DNA from: Mycolicibacterium litorale
GTDB lineage: Bacteria; Actinomycetota; Actinomycetes; Mycobacteriales; Mycobacteriaceae
Length of the DNA: 64,000 bases
Direction of reading: 5' to 3'
NCBI RefSeq assembly: GCF_010731695.1
Contig: NZ_AP022586.1
Location: 3,534,001-3,598,000 of the forward strand
Under the pieces are notes generated by a model, which saw nothing but the letters and a program-made list of their open reading frames with translations, made no database searches and was not told the DNA's origin. The translations under genes were made by a program, and so were the position numbers. Positions 40,471 through 47,678 of the stretch are shown one piece after another (position 1 is the first letter of the stretch; each line of letters opens with the position of its first letter).

Positions 40471-40494
40471 GCCCCCGACGCTACTTGAGGGCGG

Positions 40495-40539
40495 TTTCGG
40501 TGTAGTTGGTCGCGCCCTGCGCGATCAATCACACCGAAA
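40495..40539. terminator. 21-bp imperfect hairpin between Ddn-like and bpoC genes
   Basis: Bases 40495-40515 (starting TTTCGGTGTAG) pair with 40519-40539 (ending ACACCGAAA) around a CCT loop, with one A-C mismatch and two G-T pairs in plus-strand sense. It starts directly at the Ddn-like gene stop, 25 bases before bpoC. It could terminate the upstream operon or be an operator for the bpoC-menD operon; pairing is better in plus-strand RNA, which slightly favours a DNA-level role. Confidence 0.5.
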
Positions 40540-41040
40540 TCACGGCACTTCGGTGAAGGCCAGGATCGGGATGGTGCGGCCCTGGGTGAGCTTCTCATAG
40601 TCGGCGTAGCTGGGAATCCAGTTCTTGGCCAGCTCCCACAACCGGTCCCGTTCCGGGCCCGTGACCTCTTCGCCGACGAACGTGCCCTCGTAGCCGCCTG
40701 CGGTCAACGTGACGCGGGGCTGCTTCTTGACGTTGTGGTACCAGGCCGGATGACGGCGGCCGCCGTAGTTCGAGGCGACGACAATCACCCGGCTGCCGTC
40801 GGTGAAGTAGGTCAGCGGCGTCACCCGCTTTTCGCCGGTTCTCGCGCCGGTCGAGGTGAGCAGCAGCTCCGGGGTGACCATCGCGGAGGACACCCGGCCG
40901 CCGGACAGGCGCAGCAGCGGCGGGTCGATGCGCGGCACGATGTGACGTACCAGATACCGCACCGGCCGGGGCCGCAGCAGCCGCGCGCCCACCTTCAGCA
41001 TCGGCGAGCCGGCGGTCGGATCCACCTCGGGTATGCCCAT
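40540..41040 (-). CDS. Nitroreductase family deazaflavin (F420)-dependent oxidoreductase
   Basis: 166 residues. DUF385/Ddn-type split beta-barrel: LLTSTGARTGEKRVTPLTYF, VVASNYGGRRHPAWYHNVKKQP and the C-terminal YADYEKLTQGRTIPILAF. Members use reduced F420 to reduce quinones, nitro compounds or other electrophiles. It follows the DJ-1-like gene by 9 bases. Substrate not inferable; one idea is protection against electrophiles together with the neighbouring DJ-1-type protein. Confidence 0.9.
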   Translation of the reverse strand: MGIPEVDPTAGSPMLKVGARLLRPRPVRYLVRHIVPRIDPPLLRLSGGRVSSAMVTPELLLTSTGARTGEKRVTPLTYFTDGSRVIVVASNYGGRRHPAWYHNVKKQPRVTLTAGGYEGTFVGEEVTGPERDRLWELAKNWIPSYADYEKLTQGRTIPILAFTEVP

Positions 41041-41049
41041 CGGGCGATC

Positions 41050-41784
41050 TTATGCAGACCTGACGCGACGCCCGCGGGTCCGGACCGCTTGCAGCGCGGC
41101 GTTCCACAGCAGCAGCGTCGACGGGCCGAGCTGGCGGTGGGTGACGAAGGTGTCCTTGCCGAGCGCCGCGGTGGCGGCAGCCTTCGTGGCGGCCGACGCC
41201 TTCGACAGGTGGCCGGAGTCGAACGGCGGCCGCGGGTCGTATTCGAGGATGAGCTGGGTCACCTTGGCGTGCGGCTCACCGGCGATCTGCGCGGCCAGCC
41301 ACATCGCGAGGTCGATGCCGGCGGACACGCCCGCGGCGGTGACGACCTTGCCGTCCCGCACCACCCGCTCGTCGCCGACGGCGGTGACGCCGAACGGCTT
41401 GAGCAGGGACAGGGCCATCCAGTGGGAGGTGGCGCGCTTGCCGTCGAGCACCCCGGCCGCGGCGAGGATGACCGAGCCCGTGCACACCGACGTCGTCCAC
41501 GTGGTCGTGGCGTGGGCGGTGCGGATCCAGGCGAGCAACGTGTCGTCGCGCGCGTGCTCGGTGGATGTGGGGCCACCGGGCACCAGCAGGACGTCCGGTG
41601 ACGGGGTCTCGTCGAACGAGTGGGTGGCGCCGACGACGAGGACGCCTGAATCGGCGGTGACGGGTCCGGGTTCGTGCCAGACGAACCGGACGTCCGCGTC
41701 GGGCAGGTTGCGCAGCACCTCGTAGGGGCCGATGAAGTCGAGCGCGGTGAAGCCGGGATAGAGCACGATCGCGATCTGGGGCAT
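41050..41784 (-). CDS. DJ-1/PfpI family protein
   Basis: 244 residues from the ATG at 41784. One DJ-1/PfpI domain (IAIVLYPGFTALDFIGPYEVLRN at the start), nucleophile Cys in TTSVCTGSVILAAAG, then a helical tail. Close relatives include isonitrile hydratases and glyoxalase-type enzymes; the activity is not determined. It is 11 bases downstream of the GlxA-type regulator that carries a paralogous domain, so regulator and enzyme likely share a ligand class. Confidence 0.88.
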   Translation of the reverse strand: MPQIAIVLYPGFTALDFIGPYEVLRNLPDADVRFVWHEPGPVTADSGVLVVGATHSFDETPSPDVLLVPGGPTSTEHARDDTLLAWIRTAHATTTWTTSVCTGSVILAAAGVLDGKRATSHWMALSLLKPFGVTAVGDERVVRDGKVVTAAGVSAGIDLAMWLAAQIAGEPHAKVTQLILEYDPRPPFDSGHLSKASAATKAAATAALGKDTFVTHRQLGPSTLLLWNAALQAVRTRGRRVRSA

Positions 41785-41795
41785 GACTGTTCCTC

Positions 41796-42755
41796 TCAGG
41801 CGAAGGTTCTGCGGTACTGGTCGGGTGAGACGCCGAGGCGTCGGATGAAGTTGCGGCGCATGGTTTCCGCGGTGCCGAACCCGCATCGGGCGGCGATCGT
41901 GGTGACGGTGTCGTCGGTCTCCTCGAGTTGCCTCCGTGCGGCCTCGGTGCGCACGCGTTCGACGTACGCGCCGGGCGCTTCGCCGACTTCGGTGGTGAAC
42001 ACCCGGGTGAAGTGGCGCGGGCTCATCGCGGCCCGCTGAGCCAACTCGGCGACGCTGTGCGTGCCACCGGGTTCGGTTTCGATCGCTTCCTGCACCGCGC
42101 GGATCGGGGCGCGTTTGGCCCGCGGCATCCACACGGGCGCGGCGAACTGGGTCTGTCCGCCGGGGCGGCGCAGGTACATCACGAGCCAGCGGGCGACGGT
42201 CTGCGCGGTGTCGGTGCCGTGGTCGTCTTCGACCAGGGCCAGGGCGAGGTCGATGCCCGCGGTGACCCCGGCGGCCGTCCACACTTTCGGTGAACTGCGC
42301 ACGAAGATGGGATCGGGGTCGACGGCGACGGCGGGATAGCGGTGTGCGAGCGCATCGGCGTAGGCCCAGTGGGTGGTCGCCGGGCAGCCGTCGAGCAGAC
42401 CGGCTTCGGCGGCGAGAAAGGCGCCGGTGCAGACGCTGACGACGCGGCGGGTGTGGGAAGCGGCCTCGCGGACCCAGGACATGAGTTCGGTGTCGGTGAC
42501 GGCGTTTCGGGTGCCGTGGCCGCCGGGGAGGACGAGCGTGTCACGTGGGGTTCGCGGGTCCGGGAGGGGTTCGGCGAGTAGGGCGAGGCCGGTGCCGGTG
42601 TGGATCGGTTGACCGTCGACGGAGGCGATGGTGACGTGATACCCGTCTTTGCCCTCGGCGGCCAGGTGGCGGGACGCGCCTGTGAAGACCTCGAACGGGC
42701 CGACGAGGTCGAGCGCCTGGATGCCGGGAAACCCGACGATCAGCACCGACTTCAT
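41796..42755 (-). CDS. GlxA-type AraC family transcriptional regulator
   Basis: 319 residues from the ATG at 42755. N-terminal DJ-1/PfpI-like domain (VLIVGFPGIQALDLVGPFEV; Cys in VVSVCTGAFLAAEAG) and a C-terminal AraC/XylS DNA-binding domain with two helix-turn-helix motifs (SVAELAQRAAMSPRHFTRVF and TIAARCGFGTAETMRRNF). Such regulators sense a small molecule with the DJ-1 fold. First gene of a three-gene operon with the DJ-1 and F420-dependent enzymes, which are the likely targets. Confidence 0.92.
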   Translation of the reverse strand: MKSVLIVGFPGIQALDLVGPFEVFTGASRHLAAEGKDGYHVTIASVDGQPIHTGTGLALLAEPLPDPRTPRDTLVLPGGHGTRNAVTDTELMSWVREAASHTRRVVSVCTGAFLAAEAGLLDGCPATTHWAYADALAHRYPAVAVDPDPIFVRSSPKVWTAAGVTAGIDLALALVEDDHGTDTAQTVARWLVMYLRRPGGQTQFAAPVWMPRAKRAPIRAVQEAIETEPGGTHSVAELAQRAAMSPRHFTRVFTTEVGEAPGAYVERVRTEAARRQLEETDDTVTTIAARCGFGTAETMRRNFIRRLGVSPDQYRRTFA

Positions 42756-42808
42756 GCATTCAGTGTCGGCGTGCGACGGCGTGGCGTCTACGCCATGCAT
42801 CCCACAGA

Positions 42809-43162
42809 TCAGGACATGCGGGGCGGCACCGGCTCGGAAACGCGGCCGGGGTTCGCCAGGGCACCGGTGTCACACGGTCGCAGAACGGCGACGACCCGGC
42901 CGTGGTACTCGACGGCGATCGTTTCACCGGCCGCGACCCTGTCGAAGAAGTGGGCGGCACGGACTCGCAAGTCAGTGAGCGCCACCGGCATCGGAAGCAG
43001 ATCACCGGAAAGGGGGGCGGCGCACAGCTCTGCCGCCGCGCGGCCACGCCGGAGGATCTGGAACGCCTCACCGCACTCGACGCGCTGGACGTAGCGGCAG
43101 GTATCGCTGCGCAGTTGGCCGATTCCGATCGTCGTCGTCCGCACGTGGCCGCTCACGTTCAC
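42809..43162 (-). CDS. Tandem Phd/YefM-type antitoxin-like protein, no toxin adjacent
   Basis: 117 residues from the GTG at 43162. Two copies of a Phd-like N-terminal fold: IGIGQLRSDTCRYVQRVECG (about 12-31) with EAFQILRRGRAAAEL, and VALTDLRVRAAHFFDRVAAG (about 60-79) with ETIAVEYHGRVVAVL. Both share the pattern L-R-x5-Y/F-x-x-R-V-x-x-G-E. Phd-type antitoxins bind DNA and neutralise a toxin, usually in the next gene; here the following gene is the GlxA regulator and no PIN or Doc toxin is seen. It may be an orphan antitoxin or a repurposed DNA-binding protein. Confidence 0.75.
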   Translation of the reverse strand: MNVSGHVRTTTIGIGQLRSDTCRYVQRVECGEAFQILRRGRAAAELCAAPLSGDLLPMPVALTDLRVRAAHFFDRVAAGETIAVEYHGRVVAVLRPCDTGALANPGRVSEPVPPRMS

Positions 43163-43354
43163 CGCACGAGCTTAGGCTTCTCACGGGTAATGAATGTTCA
43201 CTTCATTGCGGCTTTTCGAATCACGAATATCGCGTCCGACCGGGTCGAAGTGACGGGATAATCACGATATGAACAGGACATCACTACAGAACTCATGGTC
43301 AGCATGAGGCACACAGATACGAATGATCAGTAACATTGCCGCCGTCACACGGCC

Positions 43355-43492
43355 ATGAGGCTTCTTCGGCGCATCCTCGAGTGGGAGGTGTCGGTCGGAG
43401 CGGTTCTGCAGACCCTCGTGTGGTCCGCACTGCCGTACATCATCGTCGGTGTGGTCGTCGTCGGCCTCATCGCCGACGTGTGCATGTACTGA
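43355..43492 (+). CDS. 45-residue single-helix membrane protein
   Basis: A short frame with a clear shape: basic start MRLLRRILEWEVSVGAV, then one long hydrophobic helix (TLVWSALPYIIVGVVVVGLI) and a short tail ADVCMY. Codon choice is GC-rich at third positions, as in neighbours. No strong ribosome site. It converges with the TetR gene, 3 bases apart. I recall similar small membrane proteins in mycobacteria, but function is unknown. Confidence 0.6.
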   Translation: MRLLRRILEWEVSVGAVLQTLVWSALPYIIVGVVVVGLIADVCMY

Positions 43493-43495
43493 CGC

Positions 43496-44077
43496 TCACC
43501 GCACCAACGGAGCGAGATACGTTCGCGCGTAACGACTCACCGCGTCATCATCGGTGACGTCGAGCACCGGCGTGCTCACCTGCACCAGCGACGCCGCCAA
43601 CCGGATGTGCACTTCCGCAACCGCCAGCAACTCGCCGTCAGGCATCCTCGCGCCCGCCGCCCGTAGCGCCTTCGCCATCGCCGTGGCCGCACTGACGAGG
43701 AACACCCGCGCCTCGTCGAACATCCCCGATGTCGCCGTGAAGTCGCCGTCGAGTTGCAGGAACCGCCTCATCACCGGCTCACCCGTCAGCAGACGCACCC
43801 CCTCCCGGAACGCCGCGACCGCCGCCTCCTGCGGACCCGCGTCCACACGGACCGTCTGCAGCCGCGCCATCGCGTAATCGAAGGTCTGCCTGCCCAGTTC
43901 CGTGACGAGGGCATCGCGGCTGGGATACCGGCGATACAGCGTGCTCCGGCTGACGCCCGCCTGCCGCGCGATGACGTCCATACTCAGCCGGCCCACGCCG
44001 ACGAGCGCGACCTCCTCCGCGGCGGCCTTGAGGATCGCCGCTTCCTGTTCCGAACGATTGGCACTGGTACGGCGCAT
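43496..44077 (-). CDS. TetR family transcriptional regulator
   Basis: 193 residues from the ATG at 44077. N-terminal HTH LSMDVIARQAGVSRSTLYRRYPSRDAL, then an all-helical ligand domain. It lies 4 bases downstream of the MpaB-like gene and so in its operon. The perfect inverted repeat 45064-45094 in that operon's promoter is its probable operator, giving autoregulation and control of the MpaB-like enzyme; a molecule handled by that enzyme may be the inducer. Confidence 0.9.
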   Translation of the reverse strand: MRRTSANRSEQEAAILKAAAEEVALVGVGRLSMDVIARQAGVSRSTLYRRYPSRDALVTELGRQTFDYAMARLQTVRVDAGPQEAAVAAFREGVRLLTGEPVMRRFLQLDGDFTATSGMFDEARVFLVSAATAMAKALRAAGARMPDGELLAVAEVHIRLAASLVQVSTPVLDVTDDDAVSRYARTYLAPLVR

Positions 44078-44081
44078 CGGG

Positions 44082-45044
44082 TCAGCCCGCCGGGCAGCCG
44101 GGTGGCGGCGCAAACGACTCCAGCGCGACCGACCGGTGCAGGTGGACCAGCTTCTCGTATTCGATCCGGTTGCGGGCCAACGGAATCAGCAGCAACCTGT
44201 CCGGCAGCACGCGCCACGCCAGCTGCAGCAGGCGGGTGTACAGCTCGAACTCCCGGTCGTGGCGCGCCTGCCAGTCGAACCCCGTCATCTCACGGATCCC
44301 CGGATGCAGGATGCCGAACGAACACACCTTCACGACGCGCCCGGCGATCGGCCGCAGCAACAGCCACGGCGGGGTGAGCGCCCGGCGCACCGGCGGGGGG
44401 AGCAACAGCGTCGGCAACGGCAGTCGCGTCAGGTCCGCCGTCACCCGCCGCAGGAACGGGTTCGCGCTCAGTTCGGTGCGGACCATCGTGTCGTAGTACT
44501 CGGCCGCCTCGGCGTAGGTCGCGGGCAGCTTGGCGTTCTTCCCCGGCAGTTCGAGACCACGGAAGGCGTCGAGCAATTGCAGGTAGGCGGCGTCGCGCTC
44601 GGCGTCGGTGGGCACGATCCCCGTGCACGGGGTGAACGAGTTCAGCACCAGGAAGATACCGCTGACCGCGATCCAGTTCCACAACTTCGGGTCCAGCGCG
44701 CTGTAACGGACGTCGGCGAAATCGCCGCTGCCCTGGCCGCGCACATCGCGGTGCAGCATCTTGAGCCGGTCGGATTCGGCGACCCGGTCCTGCGCGTCAC
44801 CCCAGATCGCCAGGAAGGCCGAGAATCCGCTGCGCACACCGCGATCGGCGAAGTTCGCGGCGAACCGGCCGGTCCTGTCCACGGCGGCGGCCACGGGGAC
44901 CAGGGCCACCTCGTCGAACGCGGCCGCCCCGAAGAAGCCGCCCAGCACACTGCCGCTGTGCTTACGGAACTCGCGCATCACCTTCGGGCGCACCGCGGCG
45001 GCGGTGGGAACGTCCTGCGTGGACGGTTGGACAACTGCGACCAT
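44082..45044 (-). CDS. Oxygenase MpaB family protein (DUF2236)
   Basis: 320 residues from the ATG at 45044, which has GGAGG four bases upstream. DUF2236/MpaB family: VLGGFFGAAAFDEVALVPVAAAV at the start and the conserved motif HRDVRG (heme-related His) at about residue 95, with IAVSGIFLVLNSF following. Members include latex-clearing protein Lcp and mycophenolic acid MpaB, both oxygenases on hydrophobic chains. Substrate unknown. First gene of the operon with the TetR regulator. Confidence 0.85.
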   Translation of the reverse strand: MVAVVQPSTQDVPTAAAVRPKVMREFRKHSGSVLGGFFGAAAFDEVALVPVAAAVDRTGRFAANFADRGVRSGFSAFLAIWGDAQDRVAESDRLKMLHRDVRGQGSGDFADVRYSALDPKLWNWIAVSGIFLVLNSFTPCTGIVPTDAERDAAYLQLLDAFRGLELPGKNAKLPATYAEAAEYYDTMVRTELSANPFLRRVTADLTRLPLPTLLLPPPVRRALTPPWLLLRPIAGRVVKVCSFGILHPGIREMTGFDWQARHDREFELYTRLLQLAWRVLPDRLLLIPLARNRIEYEKLVHLHRSVALESFAPPPGCPAG

Positions 45045-45063
45045 GTCGCCTCCAGGCGTCGGT

Positions 45064-45094
45064 GTTGACACAAAGACTATCCCTTTGTGTCAAC
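45064..45094. promoter_or_regulatory. Perfect 12-7-12 inverted repeat, probable TetR operator
   Basis: GTTGACACAAAG (45064-45075), spacer ACTATCC, CTTTGTGTCAAC (45083-45094). Every base of both arms is complementary. It lies in the 53-base gap between the MpaB-like gene start and the menC stop. The repeat covers the spacer between the predicted -35 and -10 of the mpaB/tetR operon, an ideal place for a repressor. Confidence 0.85.
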
Positions 45095-45101
45095 ATGTCA
45101 A
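45074..45101 (-). promoter_or_regulatory. Predicted promoter of the MpaB-tetR operon
   Basis: On the minus strand, TTGACA (45101-45096), a 16-base spacer and TAGTCT (45079-45074), matching the mycobacterial TAnnnT -10. This would give a leader of about 22 bases before the ATG at 45044. The -35 lies at the 3' end of menC. Spacing and position support it; not tested. Confidence 0.55.
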
Positions 45102-46060
45102 CGGTCCAGCACCTCGAAGCACGCCGCGACGCGATCGATCCACCACTGCCGGCGCTCGGACGGCGCAGCCAGGGCGCTCAACCGGTCCGGATCCGGCACG
45201 ACGGGTGCGACCGGCAACAATCCGTCGACAGGGGTCAGGGGCGCGGCGACGTCCTCGACGAACAGCCCACCGGTGCCCAGGCCGCAACCATGCTCCAGCC
45301 GCGGCAGCGCCGCCGCCGCATACAGCCCGCGCGCGATGCCCACCGCCGAATCCAGCGCGCTGGACACCACGATCGGGATGTCGATCTGCGCGGCGATGTC
45401 GAGCAGCGGCTGCACTCCGCCCAGCGGGGCCACCTTGACCACCGCGACATCGGCGGCCCCGGCCCGCACCACGTGCAGCGGATCCTCCGCCTTGCGAATG
45501 CTCTCGTCCGCCGCGATGGGAACCGCGACGCGCGAACGTAATTCGGCGAGTTCGGCCACCGTCCGGCACGGCTGCTCGAGGTACTCCAACGTGCCGTCGG
45601 CGGTCAGTGCGGCCGCCGCGACCACCGCCTCCTCGACCGTCCAGCCGCCGTTGGCGTCCACACGCACCGTCGGCACCGCCGCCCGTACCGCGTTGACCCG
45701 GGCGACGTCGTCGGCCAGCGTCTGCCCCGCCTCGGCCACCTTCACCTTGGCCGTCCGCGCGCCGGGGAACCGGGCCAGCACCTCGGGCACCTGGGCGGCG
45801 TTCACCGCGGGCACCGTCGCGTTGATCGCGATGCGGTCGCGCCGAGTGGCCGGCGCTGCGGAGTAGGCCGCCTCGATCGCCGACGCCAGCCACGTCGCGG
45901 CCTCCGCAGGTGCGTACTCGAGGAACGGTCCGAATTCGCCCCACCCCGCCGGGCCCTCGATCAGCGCGAGTTCGCGCACTGTGATGCCGCGGAAGCGGAC
46001 CCGCATCGGCAGGGAGACGACGTGGAGCCGATCGAGCAGATCGGCGAGGGTCGGTGTCAC
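45098..46060 (-). CDS. menC: o-Succinylbenzoate synthase
   Basis: 320 residues. Enolase-superfamily barrel: KxK base pair in TAKVKVAEAG, metal ligands in VRVDANGGW, LEQP and ADES, and a second-lysine strand VVKVAPLGGV. It dehydrates 2-succinyl-6-hydroxy-cyclohexadiene carboxylate to o-succinylbenzoate, the step after MenD/MenH. It is the last gene of a run with a FadD-type ligase (19 bases upstream) and an amidohydrolase, and is about 4.6 kb from menD, whereas the M. tuberculosis genes are adjacent as I recall. Confidence 0.95.
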   Translation of the reverse strand: MTPTLADLLDRLHVVSLPMRVRFRGITVRELALIEGPAGWGEFGPFLEYAPAEAATWLASAIEAAYSAAPATRRDRIAINATVPAVNAAQVPEVLARFPGARTAKVKVAEAGQTLADDVARVNAVRAAVPTVRVDANGGWTVEEAVVAAAALTADGTLEYLEQPCRTVAELAELRSRVAVPIAADESIRKAEDPLHVVRAGAADVAVVKVAPLGGVQPLLDIAAQIDIPIVVSSALDSAVGIARGLYAAAALPRLEHGCGLGTGGLFVEDVAAPLTPVDGLLPVAPVVPDPDRLSALAAPSERRQWWIDRVAACFEVLDR

Positions 46061-46079
46061 ACCGCCAGTCTCGCCGACC

Positions 46080-47648
46080 TCACACCGTCGCCCGGTCGCG
46101 GCCCTCCCAATACGGGTTGCGGAGGTCTTTCTTGAGGATCTTGCCCGTCGGGTTGCGCGGCAATTCGTCGACGATGTCGATGCTGCGGGGGCACTTGTAC
46201 CGCGCCAGCCGCTCGCGGCACCACTCGGTCAGTTCCCCTTCGGAGGCCGAACCCTCGATCGCCACAACGGCTTTGACGGCCTCGCCCCACTTCTCGTCGG
46301 GCACTCCGATCACGGCGACCTCCGTCACCGCCGGATGTTCGGCGAGCACCCGCTCCACCTCGATGGAGTAGACGTTCTCCCCACCCGAGATGATCATGTC
46401 CTTGAGCCGGTCCTCGACGAAGAGGTACCCGTCCGGGTCGATGCGCCCGACGTCGCCGGTGCGAAACCAGCCGTCGGCCGTGACGGATTCTGCGGTCGCC
46501 TCCGGCTTGTTGTGGTAGCCCTTCATCAACTGCGGTGTGCGGAACCACAATTCGCCCTGCCGGTCGGTCGGCACCTCCTCGCCGGTGTCGGGGTCGACCA
46601 CCCGCAGTTCGGCCTTGGGAATGAGCCGCCCCGCGCTGACCAGCCGCTCGGGATGTTCGGCGTCGCGGTGGGCGTCGGGCATCAGGTGACTGATCACCCC
46701 GCACACCTCCGTCAACCCGTACACCTGGATGAAATCGGTGTCGGGCCAGGCGTCGAGCGCCTGGCGCAACAGCGGGAGCGGCATCGGGGACGCGCCGTAG
46801 CAGAACGTCTTGAGTGCGCCGAACAGCTTCACCGCGTCCGGACCGGCCTCGAGCACCTTGGCCAGGACGGCGGGCACCAGGAAGGTGCGGTTGGCGCCTC
46901 TGAGGATCGCATCGGCCAGCGACGCCCCGTCCACCTCGCGCGTCATCACGCTGGGCACGCCGTCGTGGATGCCGAATTGCACATAGGACTGTCCGCCGAC
47001 GTGGAACAGCGGCATCGACACCATGTTCTTGTCGCCGTCGTCGAAACCCCAACCGTCATGGGCGTTCACCGTGTGCGCGATGAGGTTCGCCTGCGTTAGC
47101 TCGACCCCCTTCGGCCGCCCGGTGGTGCCCGACGAGTACATGATCACGCAGACGTCGTCGGGCGCCACGTCGGCGGCTCGGCCCGCGGGCGTGGCGCCGG
47201 CCAGCAGTGCCTCGTACTCGTCGCCGTCGCCGCCCTCGGGTGTCACCTCGACGACGTGCTCCACGTGGGTGAGCCGGTCGCGGATCTTGTCGATGGCCGG
47301 ACGCAGGTCACGGCCCACGATCAACACCTTGGCGCCACTGTCGTTGAGCACGTAGTCGAGCTCGTCACCGGCCAGCCGGAAGTTGACCACCGCGTTCGCT
47401 GCGCCGAGTGACGCGGCGGCGAACGTCAGCTCGACGCACGCGGGGTGGTTCTTGTCGAGGAACGCGACCGCGTCGCCGTGGCCCACCCCGAACGAGGTGA
47501 GCGCACCGGCGAGCCGCCGGACGCGCCCGTCCCATTGCGACCACGTCCAGCTGCGGTCGAGGTAGACGATGGCCTCGCCGTCGGGTGTGGTCTGCGCCCA
47601 GTGGCTGAGACGGTCGTCGAGGAAACGTGGTTCAGGCAGCGCGGACAT
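46080..47648 (-). CDS. Acyl-CoA ligase (FadD/adenylate-forming family)
   Basis: 522 residues from the ATG at 47648. P-loop-type motif YSSGTTGRPKG, A5 VYGLTEV, A7/A8 TGDVGRIDPDGYLFVEDR and catalytic Lys in NPTGKILKKDLR. Such enzymes activate a carboxylic acid with ATP and CoA. It lies between the amidohydrolase and menC on one strand. As the neighbour of menC one could think of o-succinylbenzoate-CoA ligase (MenE), but length and motifs are those of general FadD proteins and that is not shown. Not the fadD8 counterpart, which is at 61553. Confidence 0.88.
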   Translation of the reverse strand: MSALPEPRFLDDRLSHWAQTTPDGEAIVYLDRSWTWSQWDGRVRRLAGALTSFGVGHGDAVAFLDKNHPACVELTFAAASLGAANAVVNFRLAGDELDYVLNDSGAKVLIVGRDLRPAIDKIRDRLTHVEHVVEVTPEGGDGDEYEALLAGATPAGRAADVAPDDVCVIMYSSGTTGRPKGVELTQANLIAHTVNAHDGWGFDDGDKNMVSMPLFHVGGQSYVQFGIHDGVPSVMTREVDGASLADAILRGANRTFLVPAVLAKVLEAGPDAVKLFGALKTFCYGASPMPLPLLRQALDAWPDTDFIQVYGLTEVCGVISHLMPDAHRDAEHPERLVSAGRLIPKAELRVVDPDTGEEVPTDRQGELWFRTPQLMKGYHNKPEATAESVTADGWFRTGDVGRIDPDGYLFVEDRLKDMIISGGENVYSIEVERVLAEHPAVTEVAVIGVPDEKWGEAVKAVVAIEGSASEGELTEWCRERLARYKCPRSIDIVDELPRNPTGKILKKDLRNPYWEGRDRATV

Positions 47649-47678
47649 GGCGAAAGCGTGCCATGACAATGGCGGTTG

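Noticed and set aside
43336..43557. 73-codon plus-strand frame overlapping the small membrane protein
   Set aside because: Ser/Arg/His-rich translation typical of a wrong frame; the frame at 43355 has the hydrophobic helix.
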